Assembly: GCA_964451715.1 (NCBI GenBank)
Contig: CAYVIZ010000053.1
Coordinates: 1-6,666 of the forward strand
Source of the DNA: Tiamatella sp964451715
GTDB taxonomy: Archaea; Thermoproteota; Thermoprotei_A; Sulfolobales; Acidilobaceae
DNA length: 6,666 bases
Reading direction: 5' to 3'
The position numbers and the translations under genes are program-made. Below are positions 1-5,997 of the stretch, piece by piece. The notes under the pieces are model-generated. The model was not told the origin of the DNA. It saw only the letters and a list, made by a program, of their open reading frames with translations, and made no database searches. The first letter of the stretch is position 1. Each line of letters starts with the position of its first letter.

Positions 1-16
1 ATATGGTGAGGACATT

Positions 17-490
17 ATGAGTGAAAAGGAGGAGAAAAGGGGAGAAGACCTAATTAGCCTGATACCTGAGAGCGATAGAGGAGACGTCATGACGTTACGC
101 TTTGTTCTAAAGAGTGTAACAGAGTTTCTCAGGGATATAAAGGAGCCATTAGCGGATCTCATGAAGACCCTTGGAGCCTCACTGGATGGAAGAAAGATAG
201 GTGAGGAAGTAGCGGCTTTCTATGAGAGCCTTAGAGAAGCTAACATGCCAGAAGACCTCGCGGCTAAGATGACGCAAGAGTACTTCGAGAATAGGATGAA
301 GGCAGCGCAGGTCCTCTCGAGCCTGATGGGCAAGTTCACGGGAGGCATGATGGAAAAAGGAGAGAAGAAGCCGTGGGGGGATCCTCAATCCCTCGGCGAG
401 CTCTTTAAAACCTTGATGGAGTTGAAGAAGCTGAAGGAGGGTAAACAGGGAGAGGAGTTTTCTAGGGAGGATGAAGGCAGCGAGGAGTAA
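17..490 (+). CDS. Acidic, helical hypothetical protein, 157 aa
   Basis: I do not recognise this gene. The product is highly charged, with an acidic C-terminal tail (about residues 144-157, rich in E and D) and no membrane segment or signal peptide, so it should be cytosolic. It reads as mostly alpha-helical: amphipathic stretches at about 26-55, 62-105 and 125-140. The segment at 68-95 (FYESLREANMPEDLAAKM and following) looks like a helix-turn-helix hairpin seen in many small uncharacterised prokaryotic proteins. No catalytic or metal-binding motif is visible. The ATG start is supported by GGTGAGG at 5-11, which matches the GGTGA part of the archaeal Shine-Dalgarno with 5-base spacing. A TGA stop in another frame overlaps this ATG (18-20, ATGA), and the few codons before it are open, so an upstream gene may end here and be translationally coupled; too little lies inside the window to call it. 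Confidence 0.75.
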   Translation: MSEKEEKRGEDLISLIPESDRGDVMTLRFVLKSVTEFLRDIKEPLADLMKTLGASLDGRKIGEEVAAFYESLREANMPEDLAAKMTQEYFENRMKAAQVLSSLMGKFTGGMMEKGEKKPWGDPQSLGELFKTLMELKKLKEGKQGEEFSREDEGSEE

Positions 491-503
491 AATCCGCTCT
501 AGG

Positions 504-510
504 CTTTTTA
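504..510 (+). promoter_or_regulatory. Possible TATA box for the winged-helix gene
   Basis: CTTTTTA lies in the 55-base spacer between the first and second genes, centred about 38 bases before the ATG at 546. A start of transcription 25-27 bases downstream would leave a leader of roughly 12 bases. No clear Shine-Dalgarno lies close to that ATG (GGGAG at 524-528 is 17 bases away), which favours a local promoter over simple read-through. The call rests on position and composition only. Confidence 0.3.
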
Positions 511-545
511 CATAAGATGCTAAGGGAGCTGTACTGTGAAGCGGT

Positions 546-971
546 ATGGCGTCTGACAAAGAGCTCGAAGAGCTCAAGGATAAACTGGAGGAGCTCGAGG
601 CCCGTATAAACGCTCTTCAGGACTATCTAGAGGGGGATGACTCTGTCTTCATGGCTCTAGCTATAACTGTTCTAGGGATTAGTGTGCCGCGCAGGCTTAT
701 CGGTCTGATCGGGATGATAAAAAGGGTTTACACCGACCTCAAGTCTCTTGGAATGATGGATGACATTAGCAGGGTAATAATAGGTGTACTAGCGGCTAAG
801 GGTGAGATGTGTGTATCCGAGCTTGAAAGGGAGGTTCGTAGGGTGCGTGGAAGCGCGTCTAGACGCATAATATACGATAGGCTGAGGCTCCTTGAAGGCT
901 ACGGAGTGCTGAGGACGAGACGGGAGGGTAATCGGAGGCTTGTAAGCCTTGAAGGGAAGTACTTTAAGTAG
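546..971 (+). CDS. Coiled-coil winged-helix protein, putative transcription regulator
   Basis: The 141-residue product has three visible parts. Residues 4-30 are a leucine/glutamate heptad coiled coil (KELEELKDKLEELEARI), likely for dimerisation. Residues 33-60 are hydrophobic but broken by PRR at 48-50, so they look more like a buried or membrane-surface helix pair than a clean transmembrane span. Residues 72-141 match a winged helix-turn-helix: a first helix SRVIIGVLAAKG, CVSELEREVR leading into the turn, a recognition helix ASRRIIYDRLRLLEGYG, and a basic wing RTRREGNRRLVSLEG. Archaeal proteins of this kind usually bind DNA as dimers. An in-frame TGA at 537-539 limits upstream extension, so the ATG at 546 is the first good start. 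The next gene overlaps its end by 23 bases. The fold is well supported; the target is unknown, though the dyad upstream of the ABC ATPase gene is a candidate. Confidence 0.8.
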   Translation: MASDKELEELKDKLEELEARINALQDYLEGDDSVFMALAITVLGISVPRRLIGLIGMIKRVYTDLKSLGMMDDISRVIIGVLAAKGEMCVSELEREVRRVRGSASRRIIYDRLRLLEGYGVLRTRREGNRRLVSLEGKYFK

Positions 972-1236
972 GACGCGCTTCGTCTTGGAGACGGTGGGTT
1001 TTATAATACTTGTATCTTTTTACGTCTTATCCTTCATGGCAAGTGTTAAGCTGAAGACAATGCTGTGGAAAGCATCCAATAAGAGAAGGTTTAAGAAGGC
1101 CCTGAGGAAAGGCAAGCTACCTGATATACTGATCAATGATTTGCTGGACAAGTATGGGCGGGTGCTTGATGAAGGCCTCCCCCAGGCGCTGTTATACAAG
1201 CTGATAGCCAGGAGTATGAGAGGGTTTAATGGTTAG
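949..1236 (+). CDS. Small single-pass membrane protein, 95 aa
   Basis: I do not recognise a family. One hydrophobic helix at about residues 15-33 (TVGFIILVSFYVLSFMASV) is followed by a strongly basic stretch (KLKTMLWKASNKRRFKKALRKGK, seen at 34-56), which by the positive-inside rule places the roughly 60-residue C-terminal part in the cytoplasm. That tail (LPDILINDLLDKYGRVLDEGLP and beyond) looks helical and folded. The TTG at 949 is the first possible start after the in-frame TAA at 943-945. It is supported by GGAGG at 934-938 with 10-base spacing, and it makes the gene overlap the winged-helix gene by 23 bases. TTG 985 or GTG 994 would also keep most of the membrane helix. The overlap suggests co-translation, so a membrane partner for the regulator is possible, but this is inference. 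Confidence 0.7.
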   Translation: MKGSTLSRTRFVLETVGFIILVSFYVLSFMASVKLKTMLWKASNKRRFKKALRKGKLPDILINDLLDKYGRVLDEGLPQALLYKLIARSMRGFNG

Positions 1237-1246
1237 TTGGTTGTAC

Positions 1247-1282
1247 TAATATTCTTCTTAATGTAGGTATTAGAAAATATTA
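1247..1282 (+). promoter_or_regulatory. AT-rich inverted repeat in the ABC operon promoter region
   Basis: TAATATT at 1247-1253 is exactly mirrored by AATATTA at 1276-1282. The arms are 29 bases apart start to start, close to three helical turns. Flanking bases continue the symmetry imperfectly: CTTCTTAAT after the left arm, and ATTAGAA before the right arm. The right arm, in AAAATATTA, is also the best TATA-like element, centred about 27 bases before the TTG at 1305. The site could be a promoter with an operator over it. AT-rich spacers can produce such symmetry by chance, so the regulatory role is inferred. Confidence 0.35.
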
Positions 1283-1304
1283 CTTGGACGGGGTGTATCC
1301 CGGA

Positions 1305-2048
1305 TTGACTGACGCGGTAACGATTAACGAGTTGTATAAGATTTATCCAAGCGGGGTTGAAGCCGTCAGAGGGCTCTCCTTCAGGATCTCGGAGGGTGAG
1401 ATATATGCTCTAATAGGCCCTAACGGGGCGGGTAAAACCACCACGTTACGCATAATTGCAACGCTAATAAAGCCTACGGGCGGCAGGGTCGAGGTTTTCG
1501 GCAATGATGTTGTCAAAGAGCCTGACCGGGTCAGGTCAATAATTTCATACCTGCCCGAGGAGGCGGGTGCATACAGGAATCTTAAGGGGATAGAATATCT
1601 TAAACTAATGGCCGGCTTCTATAAGGTCAAGGGTAGAAGTATGGAGGAAATAGCGGCGGAGGCCGCTGAAATAAGCGGGCTAGGGGAAAGGCTCCATGAT
1701 AAGATAAAGACTTACAGTAAGGGAATGAAAAGGAGGCTCCAGCTGGCTAGAACACTGGCTCCCCATCCTAGGCTAGCCATACTTGACGAGCCTACGAGCG
1801 GCTTGGATGTACTAGCTAGCATGGAGATAAGGGATCTGGTGAAGGAGTACTCGAGAAGGTATAGGGTAACCGTGCTGCTGAGCAGTCATAACATGCTTGA
1901 AGTGGAGTATCTTAGTGACCGGGTGGGGATAATCTATAGGGGCCGCCTATTAATCGAGGGGCCTCCGGAGGAGGTCTTGGAGCGTACGGGGGCTAAGAAC
2001 CTCGAGGAGGCGTTTAAGAGGCTGGTTAAGGAGGTGTCTATGGCTTGA
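1305..2048 (+). CDS. ABC transporter ATP-binding protein (CcmA/NatA-like, ABC-2 exporter)
   Basis: This is the ATPase of an ABC-2 type exporter: it dimerises at the inner face of the membrane and powers the permease encoded next. All the expected motifs are visible (numbering from TTG 1305): Walker A GPNGAGKT at 38-45, the Q-loop region YLPEE at about 82-86 with Glu where many ABC proteins have Gln (common in this subfamily), signature YSKGMKRRL at 137-145 in the YSKGM variant, Walker B LAILDEP at 157-163, D-loop SGLD at 165-168 and the switch His in SSH at 193-195. At about 247 residues it has the size of a single nucleotide-binding domain with a short C-terminal tail. I prefer TTG 1305 because GGGGTG (1290-1295) lies 9 bases upstream and the protein then starts close to the first beta strand. 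TTG 1284 and GTG 1293 are in frame and possible. The stop overlaps the permease start. The transported substrate cannot be read from the sequence. Confidence 0.95.
   Translation: MTDAVTINELYKIYPSGVEAVRGLSFRISEGEIYALIGPNGAGKTTTLRIIATLIKPTGGRVEVFGNDVVKEPDRVRSIISYLPEEAGAYRNLKGIEYLKLMAGFYKVKGRSMEEIAAEAAEISGLGERLHDKIKTYSKGMKRRLQLARTLAPHPRLAILDEPTSGLDVLASMEIRDLVKEYSRRYRVTVLLSSHNMLEVEYLSDRVGIIYRGRLLIEGPPEEVLERTGAKNLEEAFKRLVKEVSMA
2030..2036 (+). promoter_or_regulatory. Strong Shine-Dalgarno site that fixes the permease start
   Basis: GGAGGTG is a full match to the archaeal ribosome-binding consensus and sits inside the last codons of the ATPase gene. It is 8 bases from the TTG at 2045, which overlaps the ATPase stop as TTGA. 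The ATG at 2040 is only 3 bases away and in the ATPase frame. The ATG at 2050 is 13 bases away. The spacing favours TTG 2045. Confidence 0.7.
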
Positions 2049-3163
2049 TATGGCCCCTNNNNNNNNNNNNNNNNNNNNNNNNNNNNNNNNNNNNNNNNNN
2101 NNNNNNNNNNNNNNNNNNNNNNNNNNNNNNNNNNNNNNNNNNNNNNNNNNNNNNNNNNCTCTACGCTGAGGAACGAGGGTTCACAGGGGTAGTAGTTATA
2201 CCCGAGGGGTTCGGAGAAAACATCACCAAGGGGGTACCCGGGAAGTTATACGTGTACACGTATATGAGGGAAGCCAGTTTATCAGAGGCAAGCCGTGTTT
2301 CTGCACTAAACGGGCTTATAGGCAGCTATGGAAACGTGGTTAGGCAGAGGTTCGCTGAAGCAGCCAACGTTTCAACAGCATTCGTCTACAATCCTGTCCA
2401 GGTTGAGGGGAAAGTCGCCTTATCCGGGCGTATATATAGCGCTGAGGCGGCAAGCCAGGTCACGAGTCTATTGTTCTCTATAATATTTGCACCACTGATA
2501 GTAGTGGGTTATGCGAGCCAGATAGCGGCTACCACTATGGGGGTGGAAAAGGAGGAGCATACCCTAGAGGTTCTGCTGAGCCTCCCGGTTAACAGGAAGA
2601 GCATCGTGGTAGCGAAGCTGTCTGGGAGCATTGTTATATCGATATTAGCCACCCTGGGCCTCTCCCTCGGATTGATCATCTATATAGGGAATGTTACAAA
2701 GATGGCTGGTGGAGGATTCGCCATAGATCTCCTGAGAAACCTTCTAAACGCGTCTAACATGACGGCTATAGGTGTTGCGTTAGTTGTAGGGGTCCTCCTC
2801 TCAACGTCTCTCTCCATGCTATTAGGACTCTTCGGGAAGGATGTTAGGAGCAGCCAATCCTTATCCGGCGTAGTGTGGACGCTTGTGTTCCTAGTAGGCT
2901 ATGGGCTTGCAATGATACAGTTCACTGGCCTCGGAGAAGCCGCTAAGATAGCCATAGCTGCTGTCCCTCTCTCAGCGCCGGTTCTAGCGTTAAAGCTGTC
3001 GCTTACAGGGGTAACCGGTATTGTATGGATAAGCATAGCATTCCATATCGTCGAGCTCGTCTTCATACTCTATGCCCTAGCGAGAATAGTGGGGAGCGAG
3101 GTTATGATAGTGGGTTTGGGCTTAACGGAGAGGTTTAGGAGGCTTAGCAGGAGGAAGAGATGA
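2045..3163 (+). CDS. ABC-2 type permease, NatB-like, interrupted by a scaffold gap
   Basis: This is the membrane subunit that pairs with the preceding ATPase. After the gap, the sequence gives about 98 residues of a likely extracellular domain containing VVVIPEGFGENITKG, typical of the first external loop of NatB-like permeases, and then five or six hydrophobic helices (numbered with the gap as 100 bases: about 137-158, 192-214, 240-262, 275-293, 300-316 and 325-348). GVEKEEHTLEVLLSLPVNRK at 167-186 is the hallmark cytoplasmic motif of ABC-2 exporters. The C-terminus is basic (RFRRLSRRKR), so inside. Only the first four residues, MIWP, are read before the gap, and the first membrane helix is missing. 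The start is TTG, set by the Shine-Dalgarno at 2030-2036. Frame agreement across the gap is luck, since its length is a placeholder. The stop overlaps the next gene as ATGA. Confidence 0.88.
   Translation: MIWPXXXXXXXXXXXXXXXXXXXXXXXXXXXXXXXXXXLYAEERGFTGVVVIPEGFGENITKGVPGKLYVYTYMREASLSEASRVSALNGLIGSYGNVVRQRFAEAANVSTAFVYNPVQVEGKVALSGRIYSAEAASQVTSLLFSIIFAPLIVVGYASQIAATTMGVEKEEHTLEVLLSLPVNRKSIVVAKLSGSIVISILATLGLSLGLIIYIGNVTKMAGGGFAIDLLRNLLNASNMTAIGVALVVGVLLSTSLSMLLGLFGKDVRSSQSLSGVVWTLVFLVGYGLAMIQFTGLGEAAKIAIAAVPLSAPVLALKLSLTGVTGIVWISIAFHIVELVFILYALARIVGSEVMIVGLGLTERFRRLSRRKR
2059..2158. other. Scaffold gap of 100 N in the permease gene
   Basis: Exactly 100 N, the usual placeholder for a gap of unknown length. 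It removes the first transmembrane helix and part of the external loop of the permease. Members of this family generally have well over 34 residues between the N-terminus and the VIPEGF motif, so the true gap is probably longer than 100 bases. Confidence 0.95.
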
Positions 3164-4205
3164 ATGCTAAGAGGAGAATGCTGTTGGGTAAGGGGAGACG
3201 TAGCTATAAAAGAATACTAGCGATCACGGTCTTACTAGCAGTGGTCTACGGGGCCTCTTTTGAAGCGTTTGTAAACGTCTTTTCCTGGGTAGCCAGTAAA
3301 GAAGGGTTAGAGTGGAGTATGAACGGTTTAGGCGGGTGGGTTAGAGAGGTTGAATGGAGTCCTAGCGGGGAATGGGTTGCTGTCGCTGTAGGGGGTTTAA
3401 GCCCGTGGATAAGCAATGGTTCAATAGGCATATACGACAGGCATGGAGTCCGTGTATGGTCTCTTGATGTCAGCTCTCCTGTAACCAGGGTGGAATGGTA
3501 TAACGATAGTATACTCGTCTTCATAGAGAAGACGGGGCTCGTTGGATTGGTGGATGTGGCGGATAAACGTGTTGTATGGAATAGATCCCTAGAGGCTTTC
3601 ATGGATGATTTAACCGTAGACCGGGGCGATGGATACATTCTCGTAGCAGCGGATTTGCCGTTAGATTCTGTGGTTGCATTAAGCCTTAACAACGGCAGTA
3701 TACTGTTTTCTAGAGAGATGAATGGAAGCGTACTAGATGTTGGGTATAACCCAAGTAGAGGGGTGATCTATGCATGTTCAGCGGGAAACATTACCGCGCG
3801 GTTCANNNNNNNNNNNNNNNNNNNNNNNNNNNNNNNNNNNNNNNNNNNNNNNNNNNNNNNNNNNNNNNNNNNNNNNNNNNNNNNNNNNNNNNNNNNNNNN
3901 NNNNNGTAATAGCGGTTACCACGGAGTGGTTTGATTCTTATCTTAATCCTCACGGCGGTGTGTTTATCTATGATATCCATGGCAAGCTTGTTGGAAGCAT
4001 GGAATTGAAGGGTAGGTGTTCCTCGTCTGACTGGAGTCCTCAGGGGAGGCTTGCCATAGGCACGAAAGAAGGGGGTCTATACGTGTTGAATCCTAGGAGA
4101 ATGTGGCTTTACTCTCTCGTCACTCCGCTTTCGATCCTAGTATCGCTTCTCGTATTACTCGGATTGTTTTTACGGTTCAGAAAAGCCAGTATATTCAAAT
4201 TATAG
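3160..4205 (+). CDS. Beta-propeller (WD40-like) protein anchored by a membrane helix at each end, split by a scaffold gap
   Basis: Before the gap, 215 residues are readable: a basic head (KRRMLLGKGRRSYKR), a signal-anchor helix at about 19-38, and then repeated four-stranded propeller blades from about residue 58. WD40-like pieces include VREVEWSPSGEWVAVAVGG, GSIGIYDRHGVRVWSL and VTRVEWYNDSILVFIEK. After the gap, 99 residues continue in the same style (GGVFIYDIHGKLVGSMEL, SSDWSPQGRLAIGT) and end with a second hydrophobic helix (SLVTPLSILVSLLVLLGLFL) and the tail RFRKASIFKL. Positive charges flank both helices, so both ends should be inside and the propeller outside. Six N-X-S/T sequons (N86, 115, 141, 178, 188, 210) fit a glycosylated surface domain. 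The two parts lie in different frames only because the gap length is arbitrary; I call one gene. ATG 3160 overlaps the permease stop and has AGGAGG at 3149-3154, implying coupled translation and a shared task with the exporter. Confidence 0.8.
3806..3905. other. Scaffold gap of 100 N in the propeller gene
   Basis: Exactly 100 N, a placeholder of unknown true length. One base of a split codon precedes it, and the downstream frame begins at 3906, so a single intact gene needs a true gap length of 3n+2 bases. Roughly six blades are readable around it. If the propeller has seven or eight blades, one or two are hidden here. Confidence 0.95.
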
Positions 4206-4230
4206 TCTACGGAACACGTATGTATGTGGC

Positions 4231-4242
4231 AAAACTGTTTTT
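4231..4242 (+). terminator. Possible T-run terminator after the exporter operon
   Basis: A run of five T (4238-4242) lies 33 bases after the stop of the propeller gene and is preceded by a short perfect dyad, AAAAC-T-GTTTT (4231-4241). Archaeal polymerases can terminate at T-runs. The same dyad could instead belong to the control region of the next gene, whose TATA box starts 15 bases further on. Confidence 0.3.
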
Positions 4243-4256
4243 ATCGGATATACTCC

Positions 4257-4262
4257 TTTTAT
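4257..4262 (+). promoter_or_regulatory. TATA box of the threonyl-tRNA synthetase gene, probably leaderless
   Basis: TTTTAT inside a pyrimidine-rich context is centred about 28 bases before the GTG at 4288. Archaeal TATA boxes are centred about 26-27 bases before the transcription start, so transcription should begin at or within a couple of bases of the start codon. No Shine-Dalgarno precedes that GTG at normal distance, in contrast to the exporter genes. This is the usual pattern of crenarchaeal leaderless mRNAs. Confidence 0.5.
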
Positions 4263-4287
4263 CCTTCCATCATAGGGTTGGATTAGG

Positions 4288-5997
4288 GTGCCCGAGTTGA
4301 AGGAGCCTCTTATAGACCAGGATCTTCAGGGTTACGCTGGTATAGTTGTCTCAAGGGTTATAAGAGAGAAGTACGGGTTCAAACCGCTGGGCTGTAGTGT
4401 ATCGGATAGGGGGCTTGCATGCGACTTCGACAGCGGCGGTGTTTATCCTAGTGTGTCAGAGCTTAGGGAGCTTCTGGGAGAGCTTGAAGGTGGAGTTGAG
4501 TTCGAGTGCAGTGTAAGGGAGGTGGAGGGCATACTAGCTGAGCTGGGCAGGCCTAAGGTGTGTGTATCAGGCGGTGTTGAAGTGCCCTTAGAGGGTGAGA
4601 TTAACCCTTCTCCGTCGGAGAAACTATATCTCTATGTATCCAATGTGTCAACCCATAATCCGAGCAGAGACGTTAGGCTCCTACGGATAAACCTGGTTGC
4701 ATTCAGGAGCAGAGAGGAGCTGGACGCTTATCTCTCCTGGCTTGAAGAAGCAGAGAAAAGAGACCACAGAATCCTCGGCAGGAGGCTTGATCTGTTCAGC
4801 TTCCACGAGGAAGCAGGGGCAGGGCTAGTCCTTTACCACCCCAAGGGTCAGATCATACGTGAAGAGCTTATCAGGCTTGCCAGAGAGATAAACGATAGTC
4901 TCGGTTATAAGGAGGTTTACACGCCTCACGTCTACAGAAGCCTTCTATGGCGTATAAGCGGGCATCTAACACACTACCGTGACAAGATGATACTCGCTAG
5001 GATAGAGGGGGACGAGTACGGTGTTAAGCCCATGAACTGCCCCGGCCATATACTCATCTATAAAAGCATGCCGAGAAGCTATAGAGATCTACCCCTGCGG
5101 CTCTCCGAGTTCGGCACTGTATACAGGTGGGAGAAGCGGGGAGAGCTTTATGGACTGCTGAGGGTTAGAGGGTTCACCCAGGACGACGGCCATGCCTTCC
5201 TGAGGGAGGACCAAGTCAAGGACGAGGTGAAGGCCATACTGAACAAGCTGCTCTGGATGCTCGGGTTATTCGGCTTCAAGGGAAGAGACGTAAAAGTCAG
5301 CCTTTCAACACGCCCAGAGGAGTATATAGGCACTATAGAAGCGTGGGACAAGGCAACCGAGTCTTTGAAAGCCGCGCTAGACGAGCTGGGTCTGGATTAC
5401 GAGATTAAAGAAGGGGAGGGAGCATTCTACGGGCCCAAGATAGACGTGGACTTCAGGGATAGCCTGGGCAGGTGGTGGCAGTGTGGCACTATACAGGTTG
5501 ACTTCAATCTTCCCGAAAGATTCGATATGACTTATACCGATGAGAAAGGAGAGGAGAAGAGGCCTGTAATGGTTCATAGGGCCCTACTAGGTAGTGTCGA
5601 AAGGTTCATGGCTATAATAATAGAAAACTTCGCGGGGAAACTCCCCACCTGGCTCAGCCCTATACAGGTTGCAATTATACCGGTCACCCGGGCGCAGGAG
5701 GAGATAGCGGCTTCCTACGTGGAGATGTTTAGGGGTAAAGGGGTTAGAGTAGAGGTTTTCACCGGCAGCGAGAGTCTAGGAAAGCGAATACGTGCAGCTT
5801 ACACGCAAGCTATACCGTACATAATAATTGTGGGGAAGCGGGAGGCCGAGGAGGGTAAGATCACTGTGAGAGGGAGAGGTAATGTTGAGGTTAGAATGGT
5901 TGAGCCGGAACGCTTCCTAGCTCTTCTACTTGAAGAGATAAGGAACCGTGATCTAGAACAAACCGCCTTGGCTAAGCTTAGAGGTCACCTACAATAG
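4288..5997 (+). CDS. thrS: Threonyl-tRNA synthetase, bacterial-type, with a remnant editing domain
   Basis: Class II enzyme that charges tRNA-Thr with threonine in the cytoplasm. The catalytic core (about 160-450) is complete: the three zinc ligands are Cys251 (KPMNCPGH), His302 (TQDDGHAF) and His430 (PVMVHRALLGS); motif 2 spans about 275-300 (FGTVYRWEK, RVRGFTQDD), and motif 3 is HRALLGSVERF. The anticodon-binding domain occupies about 457-550 (IQVAIIPVTRAQEE to GKITVRGRGN). At 569 residues it is shorter than the roughly 640 of E. coli and longer than the roughly 470 reported for the Aeropyrum catalytic enzyme. There is no TGS domain. Residues 14-150 can be aligned by eye with the bacterial editing domain, but the HxxxH motif reads QGYAG and the stretch with the CxxxH motif is missing. 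GTG 4288 is chosen from the TATA spacing; TTG 4297, with GGGTG 6 bases upstream, is an alternative. Confidence 0.97.
   Translation: MPELKEPLIDQDLQGYAGIVVSRVIREKYGFKPLGCSVSDRGLACDFDSGGVYPSVSELRELLGELEGGVEFECSVREVEGILAELGRPKVCVSGGVEVPLEGEINPSPSEKLYLYVSNVSTHNPSRDVRLLRINLVAFRSREELDAYLSWLEEAEKRDHRILGRRLDLFSFHEEAGAGLVLYHPKGQIIREELIRLAREINDSLGYKEVYTPHVYRSLLWRISGHLTHYRDKMILARIEGDEYGVKPMNCPGHILIYKSMPRSYRDLPLRLSEFGTVYRWEKRGELYGLLRVRGFTQDDGHAFLREDQVKDEVKAILNKLLWMLGLFGFKGRDVKVSLSTRPEEYIGTIEAWDKATESLKAALDELGLDYEIKEGEGAFYGPKIDVDFRDSLGRWWQCGTIQVDFNLPERFDMTYTDEKGEEKRPVMVHRALLGSVERFMAIIIENFAGKLPTWLSPIQVAIIPVTRAQEEIAASYVEMFRGKGVRVEVFTGSESLGKRIRAAYTQAIPYIIIVGKREAEEGKITVRGRGNVEVRMVEPERFLALLLEEIRNRDLEQTALAKLRGHLQ

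Noticed and set aside
3..20. Short frame ATG GTG ... TGA at the left edge
   Set aside because: Only five codons are visible; it may be the tail of an upstream gene but cannot be supported.
179..577. Minus-strand open frame of 132 codons antisense to the first gene
   Set aside because: Low-complexity Leu/Ser-rich product typical of the complement of a coding strand; the + strand gene has a ribosome site and sensible composition.
1160..1210. TGATGA followed by CTGA as a possible C/D box guide RNA
   Set aside because: The C box lacks the leading purine, I see no internal C'/D' pair, and the stretch lies inside a coding frame.
2040..2052. ATG at 2040 or 2050 as the permease start
   Set aside because: The first is in the ATPase frame and 3 bases from the ribosome site; the second is 13 bases away. 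TTG 2045 has ideal spacing.
3246..3692. Minus-strand open frame of 148 codons antisense to the propeller gene
   Set aside because: Thr/Ser/Pro-rich shadow product with no domain features; the opposite frame shows clear propeller repeats.
4103..4300. Plus-strand open frame of 65 codons overlapping the end of the propeller gene and the synthetase start
   Set aside because: It is out of frame with the second membrane anchor of the propeller gene and runs through the synthetase promoter; no ribosome site or recognisable features.
5148..5577. Two minus-strand open frames inside the synthetase gene
   Set aside because: They lie antisense to the strongly conserved catalytic core and have shadow-like composition.
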